From Bacteroidetes bacterium UBA2364 (lineage in GTDB: Bacteria; Bacteroidota; Rhodothermia; Rhodothermales; UBA2364), in the NCBI GenBank assembly GCA_002344075.1, contig DDTM01000051.1, positions 1 to 28,834 of the forward strand: a DNA stretch of 28,834 nucleotides, read 5' to 3'. The notes beneath the pieces were generated by a model. It did no database searches and was not told where the DNA came from. It saw only the letters and a program-made list of their open reading frames with translations. Made by a program: the position numbers and the translations under genes. This document shows positions 1-7,866 of the stretch, piece after piece. The stretch's first letter is position 1. The number at the start of each line of letters is the position of its first letter.

Positions 1-1
1 T

Positions 2-1168
2 GCTAACAACATCGCAAGATACAGTCCTGCGAGCGATACATGGTCTTCGCTGGGTTCTGGGACGAATGGTAGTGTTCTTGCGCTTGCGGTTTTGGGCAGC
101 GACCTCTATGTGGGGGGCGCATTCGACACAGTGGGTGGCAGCCCTGACAACCGCATTGCGAGATACAGTCCGGCTAACAATACATGGTCTTTCCTAGTTT
201 CTGGGACGAATGGTAGTGTTTATGCACTTGCGGTTTTGGGGAACGACCTCTATCTGGGTGGGGGGTTCACAGCAGCGGGAGGCATTCCCGTCAGCCGCAT
301 CGCAAGATACAGTCCTGCGAGCGATACATGGTCTTCGCTGGGTTCTGGAATGCATCATGTTCTTGCGCTTGCGGTTTTGGGTAGCGACCTCTATGTGGGT
401 GGGGGGTTCAGCGAAGCTGGGGGCGTTTCCGACAGCCGCATCGCAAAATACAGCCCAGTTAACAATACATGGTCTTCGCTGGGTTCTGGGATTGGGAGAA
501 GTGGTTATGTTTATGCGCTTGCGGTTTTGGATAGCGACCTCTATGTGGGTGGGGGGTTCAGCGAAGCTGGGGGGAAAACATCTCCTCGTTTGGCGCTTTG
601 GCATACTGGATCGCCTACTGCGCCCTCGCTTATTGCGCCCAGTGCGGGTGCGGCAGGTCAATTGCTTGCACCTACCTTACAGTGGTCAAGTGTTGCTGAG
701 GCGAATACGTATCGCGTAGAGGTTTCAGCAAATAGTCGTTTTAGCCCTAATATTATCAACCAAGGCGGCCTTGTTGGTACGTCATACACAGTTCCCGCCG
801 GACAGCTTGTTGCAGGCATTACCTATTACTGGCGGGTGCGGGCGGTGAATGTAAATGGGGAGAGTAACCCCTCCAATTCTTATTTGTTTACTACTACCTT
901 ACCCCAAACGATATTGTTGGATCAGAATTACCCCAACCCATTTAATCCCAGTACCCGCATCCGGTTTGGGTTGCCGGAAGACCTGATGGTTAAATTAGAG
1001 ATCTATGATGTCATAGGGCGTAAGGTTTTAAGCGTAGCCGATGGGTTTATGAGGGCTGGTATGCACGAATACCCGGTGCATCTGGAAGGATTACCCTCCG
1101 GAACTTACTGGTATGTACTAAAAGCCGGAAATGTACAAAAAGTGAGGCGTATGACTTTTATCCGGTAA
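2..1168 (+). CDS. Secreted beta-propeller-like repeat protein with T9SS type A sorting domain (5' partial)
   Basis: The open frame runs in from the left edge, so the true start is outside the window. The visible N-terminal part is four units of 47-48 residues, each with a core like ALAVLGSDLYVGGGF followed by RIARYSP..NTWSSLGSG. Such short beta-rich repeats usually build Kelch- or propeller-like domains. Next comes a fibronectin type III-like domain (APSLIAPSAG through YYWRVRAVNVNGESN). The protein ends in about 85 residues typical of a type IX secretion system C-terminal sorting domain: NYPNPFNPSTRIRFGLP, then IYDVIGRKV, LPSGTYWYVLKAG and a final basic MTFIR. This predicts export across the outer membrane and cleavage of the tail at the cell surface. 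The repeats are also near-identical at DNA level (see separate entry). Ligand or enzymatic role is not recognisable. Confidence 0.85.
   Translation, partial: ANNIARYSPASDTWSSLGSGTNGSVLALAVLGSDLYVGGAFDTVGGSPDNRIARYSPANNTWSFLVSGTNGSVYALAVLGNDLYLGGGFTAAGGIPVSRIARYSPASDTWSSLGSGMHHVLALAVLGSDLYVGGGFSEAGGVSDSRIAKYSPVNNTWSSLGSGIGRSGYVYALAVLDSDLYVGGGFSEAGGKTSPRLALWHTGSPTAPSLIAPSAGAAGQLLAPTLQWSSVAEANTYRVEVSANSRFSPNIINQGGLVGTSYTVPAGQLVAGITYYWRVRAVNVNGESNPSNSYLFTTTLPQTILLDQNYPNPFNPSTRIRFGLPEDLMVKLEIYDVIGRKVLSVADGFMRAGMHEYPVHLEGLPSGTYWYVLKAGNVQKVRRMTFIR
14..584 (+). repeat. Coding tandem repeats of 141-144 bp
   Basis: The string GCAAGATACAG or a close variant recurs at 14, 158, 302 and 443, giving unit lengths of 144, 144 and 141 bp, all multiples of three. 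Flanking parts such as GACCTCTATGTGGGTGGGG (395 and 536) are nearly unchanged between units. The array continues beyond the left edge. High DNA identity implies recent duplication or gene conversion, so copy number may vary between strains. Confidence 0.85.
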
Positions 1169-1256
1169 AAAGGGGAAAAGGGTGAGGTAAATACATGAAT
1201 TTATGTATTGAAGATGATGAGGACTTTTTGTAATGTGTAATAAAAACCTATCATAT

Positions 1257-1290
1257 AACACAAAAGGCTCCCTTCGGAGCCTTTTGTGTT
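1257..1290. terminator. Bidirectional intrinsic terminator between the repeat protein and groEL
   Basis: A perfect 15-bp inverted repeat (left arm 1257-1271, right arm 1276-1290) surrounds a CTTC loop, giving a C(UUCG)G-type tetraloop in RNA. The arms carry AAAA/TTTT at their bases, so it can act on both strands. It lies between two convergent genes, 89 bp after the stop at 1168 and 19 bp after the groEL stop at 1309. Confidence 0.9.
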
Positions 1291-1308
1291 TATGGGGTAT
1301 CCGGTTGG

Positions 1309-2940
1309 TTAGAAGCCGTCCATTCCACCCATTCCCGGATTTGGCATCGCAGGTGCAGCGGGTTCCGGTTTTTCCACCACAACGGCCTCGGTCGTGAGCA
1401 GGAGTGAGGCTACTGAAGCCGCATTTTGGAGTGCGGTACGGGTTACCTTGGTTGGATCAATTACGCCTTCTGCGTAGAGGTTGGTGTATTTATCCGTCCG
1501 AGCATTGAAGCCATAGTCGCCTGTGCCATTCTTCACTTCGTTCACAATTACCGAACCTTCGAGGCCCGCGTTTGCAACGATTTGGCGAAGCGGCTCTTCG
1601 AGGGCGCGACGGATGATATTTACTCCGATTTTCTCGTCTTCATTAGCGGTATTTACGCCATCAAGTTTAGGAATCGTACGGATAATGGCCACGCCACCAC
1701 CGGGTACAATGCCTTCTTCCACAGCGGCGCGGGTGGCATGAAGTGCATCTTCCACACGGGCTTTTTTCTCCTTCATTTCCACTTCGGTGGCAGCCCCAAT
1801 TTTTAGAACGGCTACCCCACCGGCCAATTTAGCCAAGCGCTCTTGCAATTTCTCGCGGTCGTAGTCGCTGGTGGTGGTTTCGATTTGGGCTTTAATTTGG
1901 TTGATGCGGGCTTTGATGTCTTCTGGATTTCCAGCGCCATCCACAATGGTGGTATTGTCTTTGTCAATCCGAACGGTTTTTGCACGCCCAAGATAGTCTA
2001 TGGTTGCATTTTCGAGGCGGTATCCGCGCTCTTCCGAAATCACCGTACCACCTGTCAGGATTGCGATGTCTTCGAGCATGGCTTTGCGGCGGTCGCCAAA
2101 GCCCGGCGCTTTCACCGCAGCCACTTTGATGGTTCCACGGAGTTTGTTTACCACAAGGGTAGCAAGGGCTTCGCCTTCGATGTCCTCGGCGATGAGGAGT
2201 AATTGGCGGCCACCTTGTGCAACCGGCTCCAGAATCGGGAGCAGGTCTTTCATCGAACTGATCTTTTTGTCGTGGATGAGGATCACCGGATTGTCTAACT
2301 CGGCTTCCATTTTGTCGGCATTGGTCACAAAATAGGGCGAGAGGTATCCACGATCGAATTGCATCCCTTCAACTACATCGAGTTGGGTTTCGGTACCACG
2401 TGCTTCTTCGACGGTAATCACGCCATCTTTGCCTACACGTTCCATGGCTTCTGCAATCAGATTACCAATGGCTTCATCGTTGTTGGCAGAGATGGTTGCA
2501 ACCTGTGCAATTTCGTTTTTGTCTTGGATTTCGCGGCTAAGGTTTTTTAACTCTCCAACAACTACTTCAACGGCTTTGTCAATTCCGCGCTTCAGATCCA
2601 TTGGGTTTGCACCAGCAGTCACGTTTTTCAGACCAGCCGTAACGATGGCTTGTGCCAAAACGGTGGCGGTGGTGGTTCCGTCCCCTGCAACATCGCTGGT
2701 TTTGGAGGCCACTTCTTTCACCATTTGTGCGCCAACGTTCTCAATTTTGTCTTCGAGTTCCACTTCTTTGGCTACCGAAACGCCATCTTTGGTAACGGTC
2801 GGAGCACCAAATTTTTTCTCGATAATTACATTGCGACCTTTAGGGCCGAGGGTCACTTTAACGGCATTTGCCAGAGCGTCCACACCGCGTTTGAGGGCGT
2901 CGCGGGCTTCTACGTCAAATTTGATGATTTTGGATGCCAT
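1309..2940 (-). CDS. groEL: 60-kDa chaperonin GroEL
   Basis: GroEL forms the double-ring cytoplasmic chaperonin that folds proteins in an ATP-driven cycle with GroES. The 543-residue product has the usual family length and near-consensus sequence throughout: KFDVEARDALKRGVDALANAVKVTLGPKGRNV at the N-terminus, the nucleotide-binding DGTTTATVLAQ segment around residues 87-97, GGVAVLKIGAATEVEMKEKK in the middle, VEEGIVPGGG in the C-terminal equatorial region, and a Gly/Met-rich tail ending GGMDGF. It follows groES by 55 bp on the same strand and shares its CIRCE-controlled promoter; the strong terminator at 1257-1290 ends the transcript. Confidence 0.98.
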   Translation of the reverse strand: MASKIIKFDVEARDALKRGVDALANAVKVTLGPKGRNVIIEKKFGAPTVTKDGVSVAKEVELEDKIENVGAQMVKEVASKTSDVAGDGTTTATVLAQAIVTAGLKNVTAGANPMDLKRGIDKAVEVVVGELKNLSREIQDKNEIAQVATISANNDEAIGNLIAEAMERVGKDGVITVEEARGTETQLDVVEGMQFDRGYLSPYFVTNADKMEAELDNPVILIHDKKISSMKDLLPILEPVAQGGRQLLLIAEDIEGEALATLVVNKLRGTIKVAAVKAPGFGDRRKAMLEDIAILTGGTVISEERGYRLENATIDYLGRAKTVRIDKDNTTIVDGAGNPEDIKARINQIKAQIETTTSDYDREKLQERLAKLAGGVAVLKIGAATEVEMKEKKARVEDALHATRAAVEEGIVPGGGVAIIRTIPKLDGVNTANEDEKIGVNIIRRALEEPLRQIVANAGLEGSVIVNEVKNGTGDYGFNARTDKYTNLYAEGVIDPTKVTRTALQNAASVASLLLTTEAVVVEKPEPAAPAMPNPGMGGMDGF

Positions 2941-2995
2941 GTTTTAAATGTATTTGGTTGATTAATGACAAATTAAAATGATTTTCAGGCTTGGA

Positions 2996-3286
2996 TTAGC
3001 CAGCTACAATGCCGAGGATATCGGACTCGCGCATGATGAGAAGGTCTTCATCGTCCACACGGATTTCGGTTCCAGCATATTTGCCATAAAGAACGACATC
3101 GCCTTCTTTTACGCCCATCTCAATGTGGTTTCCGTTTTCTACTCGCCCAGGGCCTGCAGCCACAACAGTTCCCCGCTGGGGTTTTTCTTTTGCAGTATCT
3201 GGGATAAAGAGGCCACTGGCGGTTTTGGTTTCCGCTTCCATCGGACGGACCACGACGCGGTCGCTCAACGGTTTGATGCTTGCCAT
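2996..3286 (-). CDS. groES: 10-kDa co-chaperonin GroES
   Basis: GroES is the heptameric lid of the GroEL folding chamber. The 96-residue product is full length and has the expected elements: IKPLSDRVVVRP at the start, a mobile loop near residues 17-32 (EAETKTASGLFIPD), GTVVAAGPGRVENG, and GDVVLYGKYAGTEIRVDDEDLLIMRESDILGIV at the end. It is the first gene of the groES-groEL operon. No Shine-Dalgarno sequence is obvious upstream of the ATG at 3286, which is common in Bacteroidota relatives. Confidence 0.98.
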   Translation of the reverse strand: MASIKPLSDRVVVRPMEAETKTASGLFIPDTAKEKPQRGTVVAAGPGRVENGNHIEMGVKEGDVVLYGKYAGTEIRVDDEDLLIMRESDILGIVAG

Positions 3287-3341
3287 AATGTTAACGCTTT
3301 TAGGGTTAATGGATAAATAATGTGATTGTTCAAAATGCTTG

Positions 3342-3368
3342 TTAGCACTCAGTGAGTGAGAGTGCTAA
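3342..3368 (-). promoter_or_regulatory. CIRCE operator (HrcA-binding site) of groESL
   Basis: TTAGCACTC (3342-3350), a 9-bp spacer, then GAGTGCTAA (3360-3368) is an exact match to the CIRCE consensus. It lies 55 bp upstream of the groES start, in the leader/promoter region. In known systems HrcA repressor binds here and releases on heat shock, so groESL is probably HrcA-controlled. No hrcA gene is in the window. Confidence 0.97.
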
Positions 3369-3460
3369 GACCAAATTACAACCGTAAAGGTTCCAATTGC
3401 GATTGAAGGTTTGTTGAAGTATCGTGGAATGAATGGTGAAGTTGGCTTTTGGAAAGGCTT

Positions 3461-5899
3461 TTATTCTAAGGAGAAGCGCATTTGTGCAAAAACATTTCGC
3501 GTAGCCAATGGGAAAAAGGTGCGAGCTTCATTGCCATACAACAAAATTTTGTGGTTCAATACATTGTTGAGCTCAAGCGAAAACTGAAAGTTCCGAACAA
3601 ATTTTTGCGTTGGTCGGATTTGGAGCGTAGCGTTTAGCACGGTAAAGGCATCATTTTGCGAGGTGGGGTTCTCTGAACTGCAGCCGCCGTTATCTACACA
3701 AAAACTACCGGTATGTTGTGCAGAGAGTGCAAAAAACATGGCTTTATAATGGTAAGATAACCTTAAATTGGCCGTTAAGTCAGGGAAAAGGGCAATTGGG
3801 TTTCCATCCCGAATTTCAGCGATTCCGTCGTTATTGTATTCCGTAAAGCGGACGAGCTGGTGTTTGCCCCAGGCTATATTTCCATTAAAGCCGACTTTAT
3901 GGGATGGGGAATAGGCGGCTTCGGCCTCAAGACCAGTGTGTCGGGTTTGGGCAGCATTTCCGTATCGGGGCACACCAAATTGGTCGAGACCGCCACTCGG
4001 TACAATCTCGTTTCGGAACCCCATGAAGTAGCCATTCAGCGTCATTCGCAGGTGGTCGCTCCGAAAAGACACACCGAGTTCGGAGTTGAGGAGGTGTTCT
4101 GGTTTCACCAATGGTCGTGAAAAGTTAAAGGTTCCATTTTTTATTTCGAACTTGGGCGTACTACCCGCTCCTGCCTCTTCGGCATCGTAGAGTTCTTTTA
4201 AGCGTGGCTCTCGGTTGGCAAGTGCCAAGCTACTATAAATAGTTGTAGATTTATTTAGGTTGAAGGTGAGTCCAAATCTTGGATTTACAAATAGATAGGG
4301 AACAGAGAATTCATTCTGGAAAAAGGCTTCATCGTATAAGCGATAGGCCATCCGAGCCACTTGCACATCACTTTGTAACCGGATACGTTCCGAGGTTTTG
4401 CGGAAATGAGAGACATAAAGCGCCGCCACCCATTTCTCGCCCTGATAGTCATAGAAATGGGCGTCTGCATCCCCAATTAGGTTTTCTGGGATGTCTTGGC
4501 TTGCATCTTGGATACGGCCCCAGTGCTCAGAGCGGTGCCAGCGGACGTCTCCGCCAAGGGTCGTTTGGATGTTTTCCGATTTGTACGTCCAGGAAGGTAG
4601 CCAACCGAAGTCTGTATTGTTTACCCGTGCACGTTGGGTAACGAAGGTATTGGGAGAGGTGGTATAAAAATCAAGGTTTCGTTCTGCCTCGCTTAAGTTT
4701 TTCCAATTATTGGGTAAACGAAAATAATTAGGTGTTCGCCATGTGGCATCAAAATCAAAATAACCACGCCCCCAAAACGCATATAATTTCTGGCTCATGG
4801 TGTGGTTTTGTGCAATAGATTTATCGTATAAAACTTCCAAATGAGGCTGGTGGAACCATTCCTTTTCATCAAATGCTGCCGAATAATTGGCACGGCGTTT
4901 TATTGGGTCTGAATTGTCTTTTTTGTCAATTCCATAATACGCCAATCCGTCTTTTTGTGGGCCACCCCATGCTTGTATGGTTAAAGAAGAGTTGGGTTTA
5001 ATCTGCTTTACTCCTGCAAAATACCGCCAAAAATCCGTCCAACTTCCTTCACGATAACCATCGGAAATCACGCGGGACAGTCGGAAAAAGGCCATCGTTC
5101 CGTTTGGGTGGGCACCTGTATTGAGTGATAGACCATAACGACGGGTGTTGAAATTCCCGTATCCAAATGTAAGGTTGGTGTTTTTTTGTTTTTTATATGG
5201 GTCGGCCAGAATATTGATTGCACCCCCAATACCGGAGGAGCCGTAAAATGCGGACCCGGCTCCCCGTTGCACCTGAATATCGGTAATGGCTTCTTGTTGG
5301 TCGAAAAAATTAATCCAATAAACATTATGGTCTTCGGCGTCGTTTTGTGGAATACCATTCACTGTAACGGCAATTCTGCGTTGATCAAATCCGCGCATTC
5401 GCAAATAGGCATATCCAATGTTATTGCCGTTTTCGGAGTAATACGTTATGGAGGGCAATTCTGAAAGCAAAGCGGGCAAGTCGCGGGTTTGAGGGCGTTC
5501 TTTCAGATCGTTTTCGGTTAAGTTCGAGAAAGTGATGGGGTTGATCTGTGCTTCTGCGCGTTGGGCCGTAATGATAACGGTATCTGATAACTTTGTTTCA
5601 TTTTTTAGCTGAATTTCTAAAACTTTTTCTGAAGGGATGTGAATTTTTTGTTGGAATACTTCATATCCCACAAACGAGGCAATTAAAACGTATGACCCCG
5701 CTGGCGTATTTTTGAAGGTAAAGTAGCCGTTGGTATCGGTGATGGTATTGCCTATCAAAACGACCCCTGGGTGTGTCCGTAATTGGAGAGTTACCCCAAT
5801 AAGCGGCGTTTGATCGCGGGCGTCCAATACCTTACCTGTGATGCCTTGGGCAAATGACGATGGGATGAGGAGAAAGAGGAGGGCGAAAAATCGTAACAT
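3461..5899 (-). CDS. TonB-dependent outer-membrane receptor, probable thiamin uptake
   Basis: The 812-residue product starts with a signal peptide (MLRFFALLFLLIPSSFA|Q). A carboxypeptidase-regulatory-like beta-sandwich follows (GITGKVLDARDQTPLIGVTL, about residues 18-105), then a TonB plug (LPALLSELPSITYYSEN to VQRGAGSAFYGSSGIGGAINI, about 130-235), then a 22-strand-type barrel ending in aromatic NVFAQMRFSLE. Thiamin is inferred from the TPP riboswitch directly upstream; THI-element-controlled TonB receptors are known in Bacteroidota (Omr1 type). The start at 5899 is preferred over an upstream in-frame start at 5941, because 5941 lies inside the riboswitch terminator and the signal peptide begins at 5899. 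No pnuT or thiamin kinase gene is adjacent, so inner-membrane transport must be encoded elsewhere. Confidence 0.9.
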   Translation of the reverse strand: MLRFFALLFLLIPSSFAQGITGKVLDARDQTPLIGVTLQLRTHPGVVLIGNTITDTNGYFTFKNTPAGSYVLIASFVGYEVFQQKIHIPSEKVLEIQLKNETKLSDTVIITAQRAEAQINPITFSNLTENDLKERPQTRDLPALLSELPSITYYSENGNNIGYAYLRMRGFDQRRIAVTVNGIPQNDAEDHNVYWINFFDQQEAITDIQVQRGAGSAFYGSSGIGGAINILADPYKKQKNTNLTFGYGNFNTRRYGLSLNTGAHPNGTMAFFRLSRVISDGYREGSWTDFWRYFAGVKQIKPNSSLTIQAWGGPQKDGLAYYGIDKKDNSDPIKRRANYSAAFDEKEWFHQPHLEVLYDKSIAQNHTMSQKLYAFWGRGYFDFDATWRTPNYFRLPNNWKNLSEAERNLDFYTTSPNTFVTQRARVNNTDFGWLPSWTYKSENIQTTLGGDVRWHRSEHWGRIQDASQDIPENLIGDADAHFYDYQGEKWVAALYVSHFRKTSERIRLQSDVQVARMAYRLYDEAFFQNEFSVPYLFVNPRFGLTFNLNKSTTIYSSLALANREPRLKELYDAEEAGAGSTPKFEIKNGTFNFSRPLVKPEHLLNSELGVSFRSDHLRMTLNGYFMGFRNEIVPSGGLDQFGVPRYGNAAQTRHTGLEAEAAYSPSHKVGFNGNIAWGKHQLVRFTEYNNDGIAEIRDGNPIALFPDLTANLRLSYHYKAMFFALSAQHTGSFCVDNGGCSSENPTSQNDAFTVLNATLQIRPTQKFVRNFQFSLELNNVLNHKILLYGNEARTFFPLATRNVFAQMRFSLE

Positions 5900-5917
5900 G
5901 GTTGTATCGCTTCGGGT

Positions 5918-5951
5918 AAAATAAAAAAGGCACTCAACCACTTGGAATGCC
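5918..5951 (-). terminator. Riboswitch-controlled intrinsic terminator (attenuator)
   Basis: On the minus strand GGCATTC (5951-5945) pairs with GAGTGCC (5935-5929) across a 9-nt loop, with one U-G wobble, followed by TTTTTTATTTT (5928-5918). It lies between the TPP aptamer and the receptor ATG at 5899. This is the expected expression platform of a transcription-attenuating riboswitch: TPP binding should favour termination before the gene. Confidence 0.8.
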
Positions 5952-5979
5952 CTGCTCGATACGAAGCCATGCTCGTGCG

Positions 5980-6053
5980 ATTTTCCTACGCCGGTATGAT
6001 CCGGTTCAGGTGCAAAGGGTATGATCTCAGCCCGATATGGGCACCCCTAATCG
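5980..6053 (-). ncRNA. TPP riboswitch aptamer (THI element)
   Basis: Read on the minus strand, the region holds the conserved TPP aptamer blocks in order: AGGGGTGCC, GGGCTGAGATCATACCC, then CACCTGAACCGGATCATACC and GGCGTAGGAAAA. The CTGAGA thi-box core and the ACCTGA..CCGGATxATxCCGGCGTAGG segment are diagnostic. It lies about 80 bp upstream of the TonB receptor at 5899, separated only by the attenuator terminator, so it should repress the receptor when thiamin pyrophosphate is plentiful. Confidence 0.95.
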
Positions 6054-6093
6054 TTGGTGTTGGTTGTTAGACCGTTCAAATATCGTTGGTGTT
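6050..6093. repeat. 12-bp direct repeat next to the TPP riboswitch
   Basis: ATCGTTGGTGTT occurs at 6050-6061 and again at 6082-6093, 32 bp apart start to start. The first copy touches the 5' edge of the riboswitch aptamer. It may be a regulator-binding pair or the trace of a small duplication. Confidence 0.6.
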
Positions 6094-6396
6094 TCCACAG
6101 TATATAGGGTTTCATGGAAAATTGGAAAAAAGAAAAGAATGATTTTAAGTTTTTAGAACCATCATAAAGAGATAACCTAAATTGTTCCAGTTAGTTTAGA
6201 AATAAAATAATTAAAGAATGGGTGTATTTCAAAAATGCTAACACTCATGCTAAGTACTTATATTACATAGCCTATAAAATAAGGTGCTCCTTGCCTGGTT
6301 TGGGACGTTTTGACCTGTAACAGATAAGCCTTATTACGCTAAATTCTAAGTATTGCTTTTATTTCCCTATTTTGTATGAAAGTTTCAAAGATAAAA
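6094..6396. other. Intergenic region upstream of the riboswitch, AT-rich, no gene
   Basis: This gap lies between the leader of the thiamin receptor and the stop of the flippase gene; both neighbours read on the minus strand. I see no ORF with coding character. It must hold the riboswitch promoter, which I could not place with confidence, and it contains one copy of the dispersed repeat (6220-6318). No clear terminator follows the flippase gene. Confidence 0.6.
6220..6318 (+). repeat. Dispersed repeat family, copy A
   Basis: It begins with GGGTGTATTTCAAAAATGC (6220-6238), identical over 19 nt to copy C at 18634. It continues with CTCATGC..TATATTACATA, which matches CACATGC..TATATTAAATA in copy B at 11459. 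The right end is poorly preserved (GGGACGTTTTGACCTG, 6302-6317), so the boundary is approximate. No coding capacity. Confidence 0.6.
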
Positions 6397-7866
6397 TTAA
6401 TATGAATTGCTTGGTTTTCGCTTTTGATTATATATATAAAATCCTACTCCAAAAAACAATAAACCTACAATAAATCCCCAAAAAACATTTCCCCAAATGG
6501 GCAGATAAAGGCTCAAATTAATGAGGATAAGTCCTGGTATTGCCGAAAATAGAATGGGGATCCAATCAGAGAATAAATATTGTACTGGTGTTTGTGCAAG
6601 ATAAAAAAGAATGCCCAATTGAATTAGTCGAAGGAAAATACCTGATATACTGATCGCGGCGACAGCCCATAAAGGATTGCCAAGCGTGCCAAAAAACCAG
6701 AGAACCAACATCTGGCAGGCAAATGCGCCTAAACTGAAGAGAAGGTCTAAGCGTTGCCGTTGGAGTAAATCAAAAATGGGGGTTAGGGAAGATGAAATCG
6801 TGATAAAAAGCAGCCAAGGGGCAATCCACTGGGCATATTGACCGGATATGGCCCAATGCGGATTTTGTAGAATAAACGCATAAAGTTCTGGGCCAGCGAG
6901 CATGACGGCGAGGGTTGGAAAAGCCATAATCCACAACATACGCCGATAAGTAAACTCGGTAACCGCGTCTAATCCGTTGTGGTGAAGGGCTTCGGAGGCT
7001 TTCGCCAAGTACACGCTGCTTATGGCATTTCCAATGAGTCCCGCGGGAATCACAAGATACCGATACCCACGATCATAAACACCTACGGTGGCTTCTCCAA
7101 AAAAATAAGCCAAGCCCAATATAATTAATTGTGTAGGTAAGGCATTTAGTAAAGCCGCAGGCATGGCGAAAAAAGCAAAACGTTGGTATCTCCGGAGGGC
7201 ATGTACCAAATATTTAGGTTCAAATGCGTTCCAAATTAAAGAACGGTTTGGAAAAAAAACACTTAGGGATAAGTTGATTAAGGAAAAGATTCGTCCGACC
7301 AAAGCGCCACCCATTAGACCCATAGTACCCATCTGTAAAATACCTCCTATTAATTGGCCAGAAGACGTACCAATATTCCAAACTATGCGAGATAAAGAAA
7401 TCTGTCGAAAAGACCGTATCCGTGTCAGGTATAGCTCTAAAACGCGAACGGTATTGGATAAAAAAGTGGTAACAGGAACCAACCAAAACCATTCTTGTAG
7501 CGAAGTTGTTTTGAGATAAAATGAAATGGGAGCTGCAAAAAAATAAAAAATAACTTGTAGTATAATACAAAAGGTGAGGTTAGTGAAGAGGGATAAAATC
7601 AGGACATTGGTTGCACCTTGTAAATTTTTAGGAAGGGCAATAGCATCTTCAAACCGCAAACTTACAACAACAGAGAGTAGCATAACAAATGCCTGAAAAG
7701 TGGCAAAAATGCCAAAATCGGCATCAAGGTAGAAGTGAATGAGCAAGAGCTGTGCGAAGAAGCCAATGGCCATTCCGAGGGTTGAACCGGATAACAAGGT
7801 GGTAACGGATTTGCCAAAAGACATATTTTCCGGGTGATCTTCTTTTTTATTCACCATTTTGGCCAT
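6397..7866 (-). CDS. Polysaccharide/oligosaccharide flippase (Wzx-like, MOP superfamily)
   Basis: The 489-residue product is almost entirely hydrophobic, with about 12-14 predicted membrane helices after a short charged N-terminus, the layout of oligosaccharide-lipid flippases. Helices near the N-terminus (STLGMAIGFFAQLLLIHFYLDADFGIFATFQ) resemble the usual Wzx start, with a lipid-II-flippase-like repeat of helices later. Proteins of this kind move undecaprenyl-linked glycans across the inner membrane; the substrate cannot be read from sequence. The gene overlaps the end of its upstream neighbour by 16 bp (7 bp if the second ATG is used), so it is translationally coupled as the last gene of a three-gene operon. 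Hand-sampled stretches are near 30% GC, clearly below neighbouring genes, as often seen for wzx genes. Confidence 0.8.
   Translation of the reverse strand: MAKMVNKKEDHPENMSFGKSVTTLLSGSTLGMAIGFFAQLLLIHFYLDADFGIFATFQAFVMLLSVVVSLRFEDAIALPKNLQGATNVLILSLFTNLTFCIILQVIFYFFAAPISFYLKTTSLQEWFWLVPVTTFLSNTVRVLELYLTRIRSFRQISLSRIVWNIGTSSGQLIGGILQMGTMGLMGGALVGRIFSLINLSLSVFFPNRSLIWNAFEPKYLVHALRRYQRFAFFAMPAALLNALPTQLIILGLAYFFGEATVGVYDRGYRYLVIPAGLIGNAISSVYLAKASEALHHNGLDAVTEFTYRRMLWIMAFPTLAVMLAGPELYAFILQNPHWAISGQYAQWIAPWLLFITISSSLTPIFDLLQRQRLDLLFSLGAFACQMLVLWFFGTLGNPLWAVAAISISGIFLRLIQLGILFYLAQTPVQYLFSDWIPILFSAIPGLILINLSLYLPIWGNVFWGFIVGLLFFGVGFYIYNQKRKPSNSY

Noticed and set aside
1426..2961. Several long plus-strand ORFs opposite groEL and groES
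   Set aside because: They are antisense shadows of strongly conserved chaperonin genes and have no recognisable protein features.
5900..5941. Longer start of the thiamin receptor at 5941
   Set aside because: It lies inside the riboswitch terminator and would put 14 residues before a clean signal peptide.
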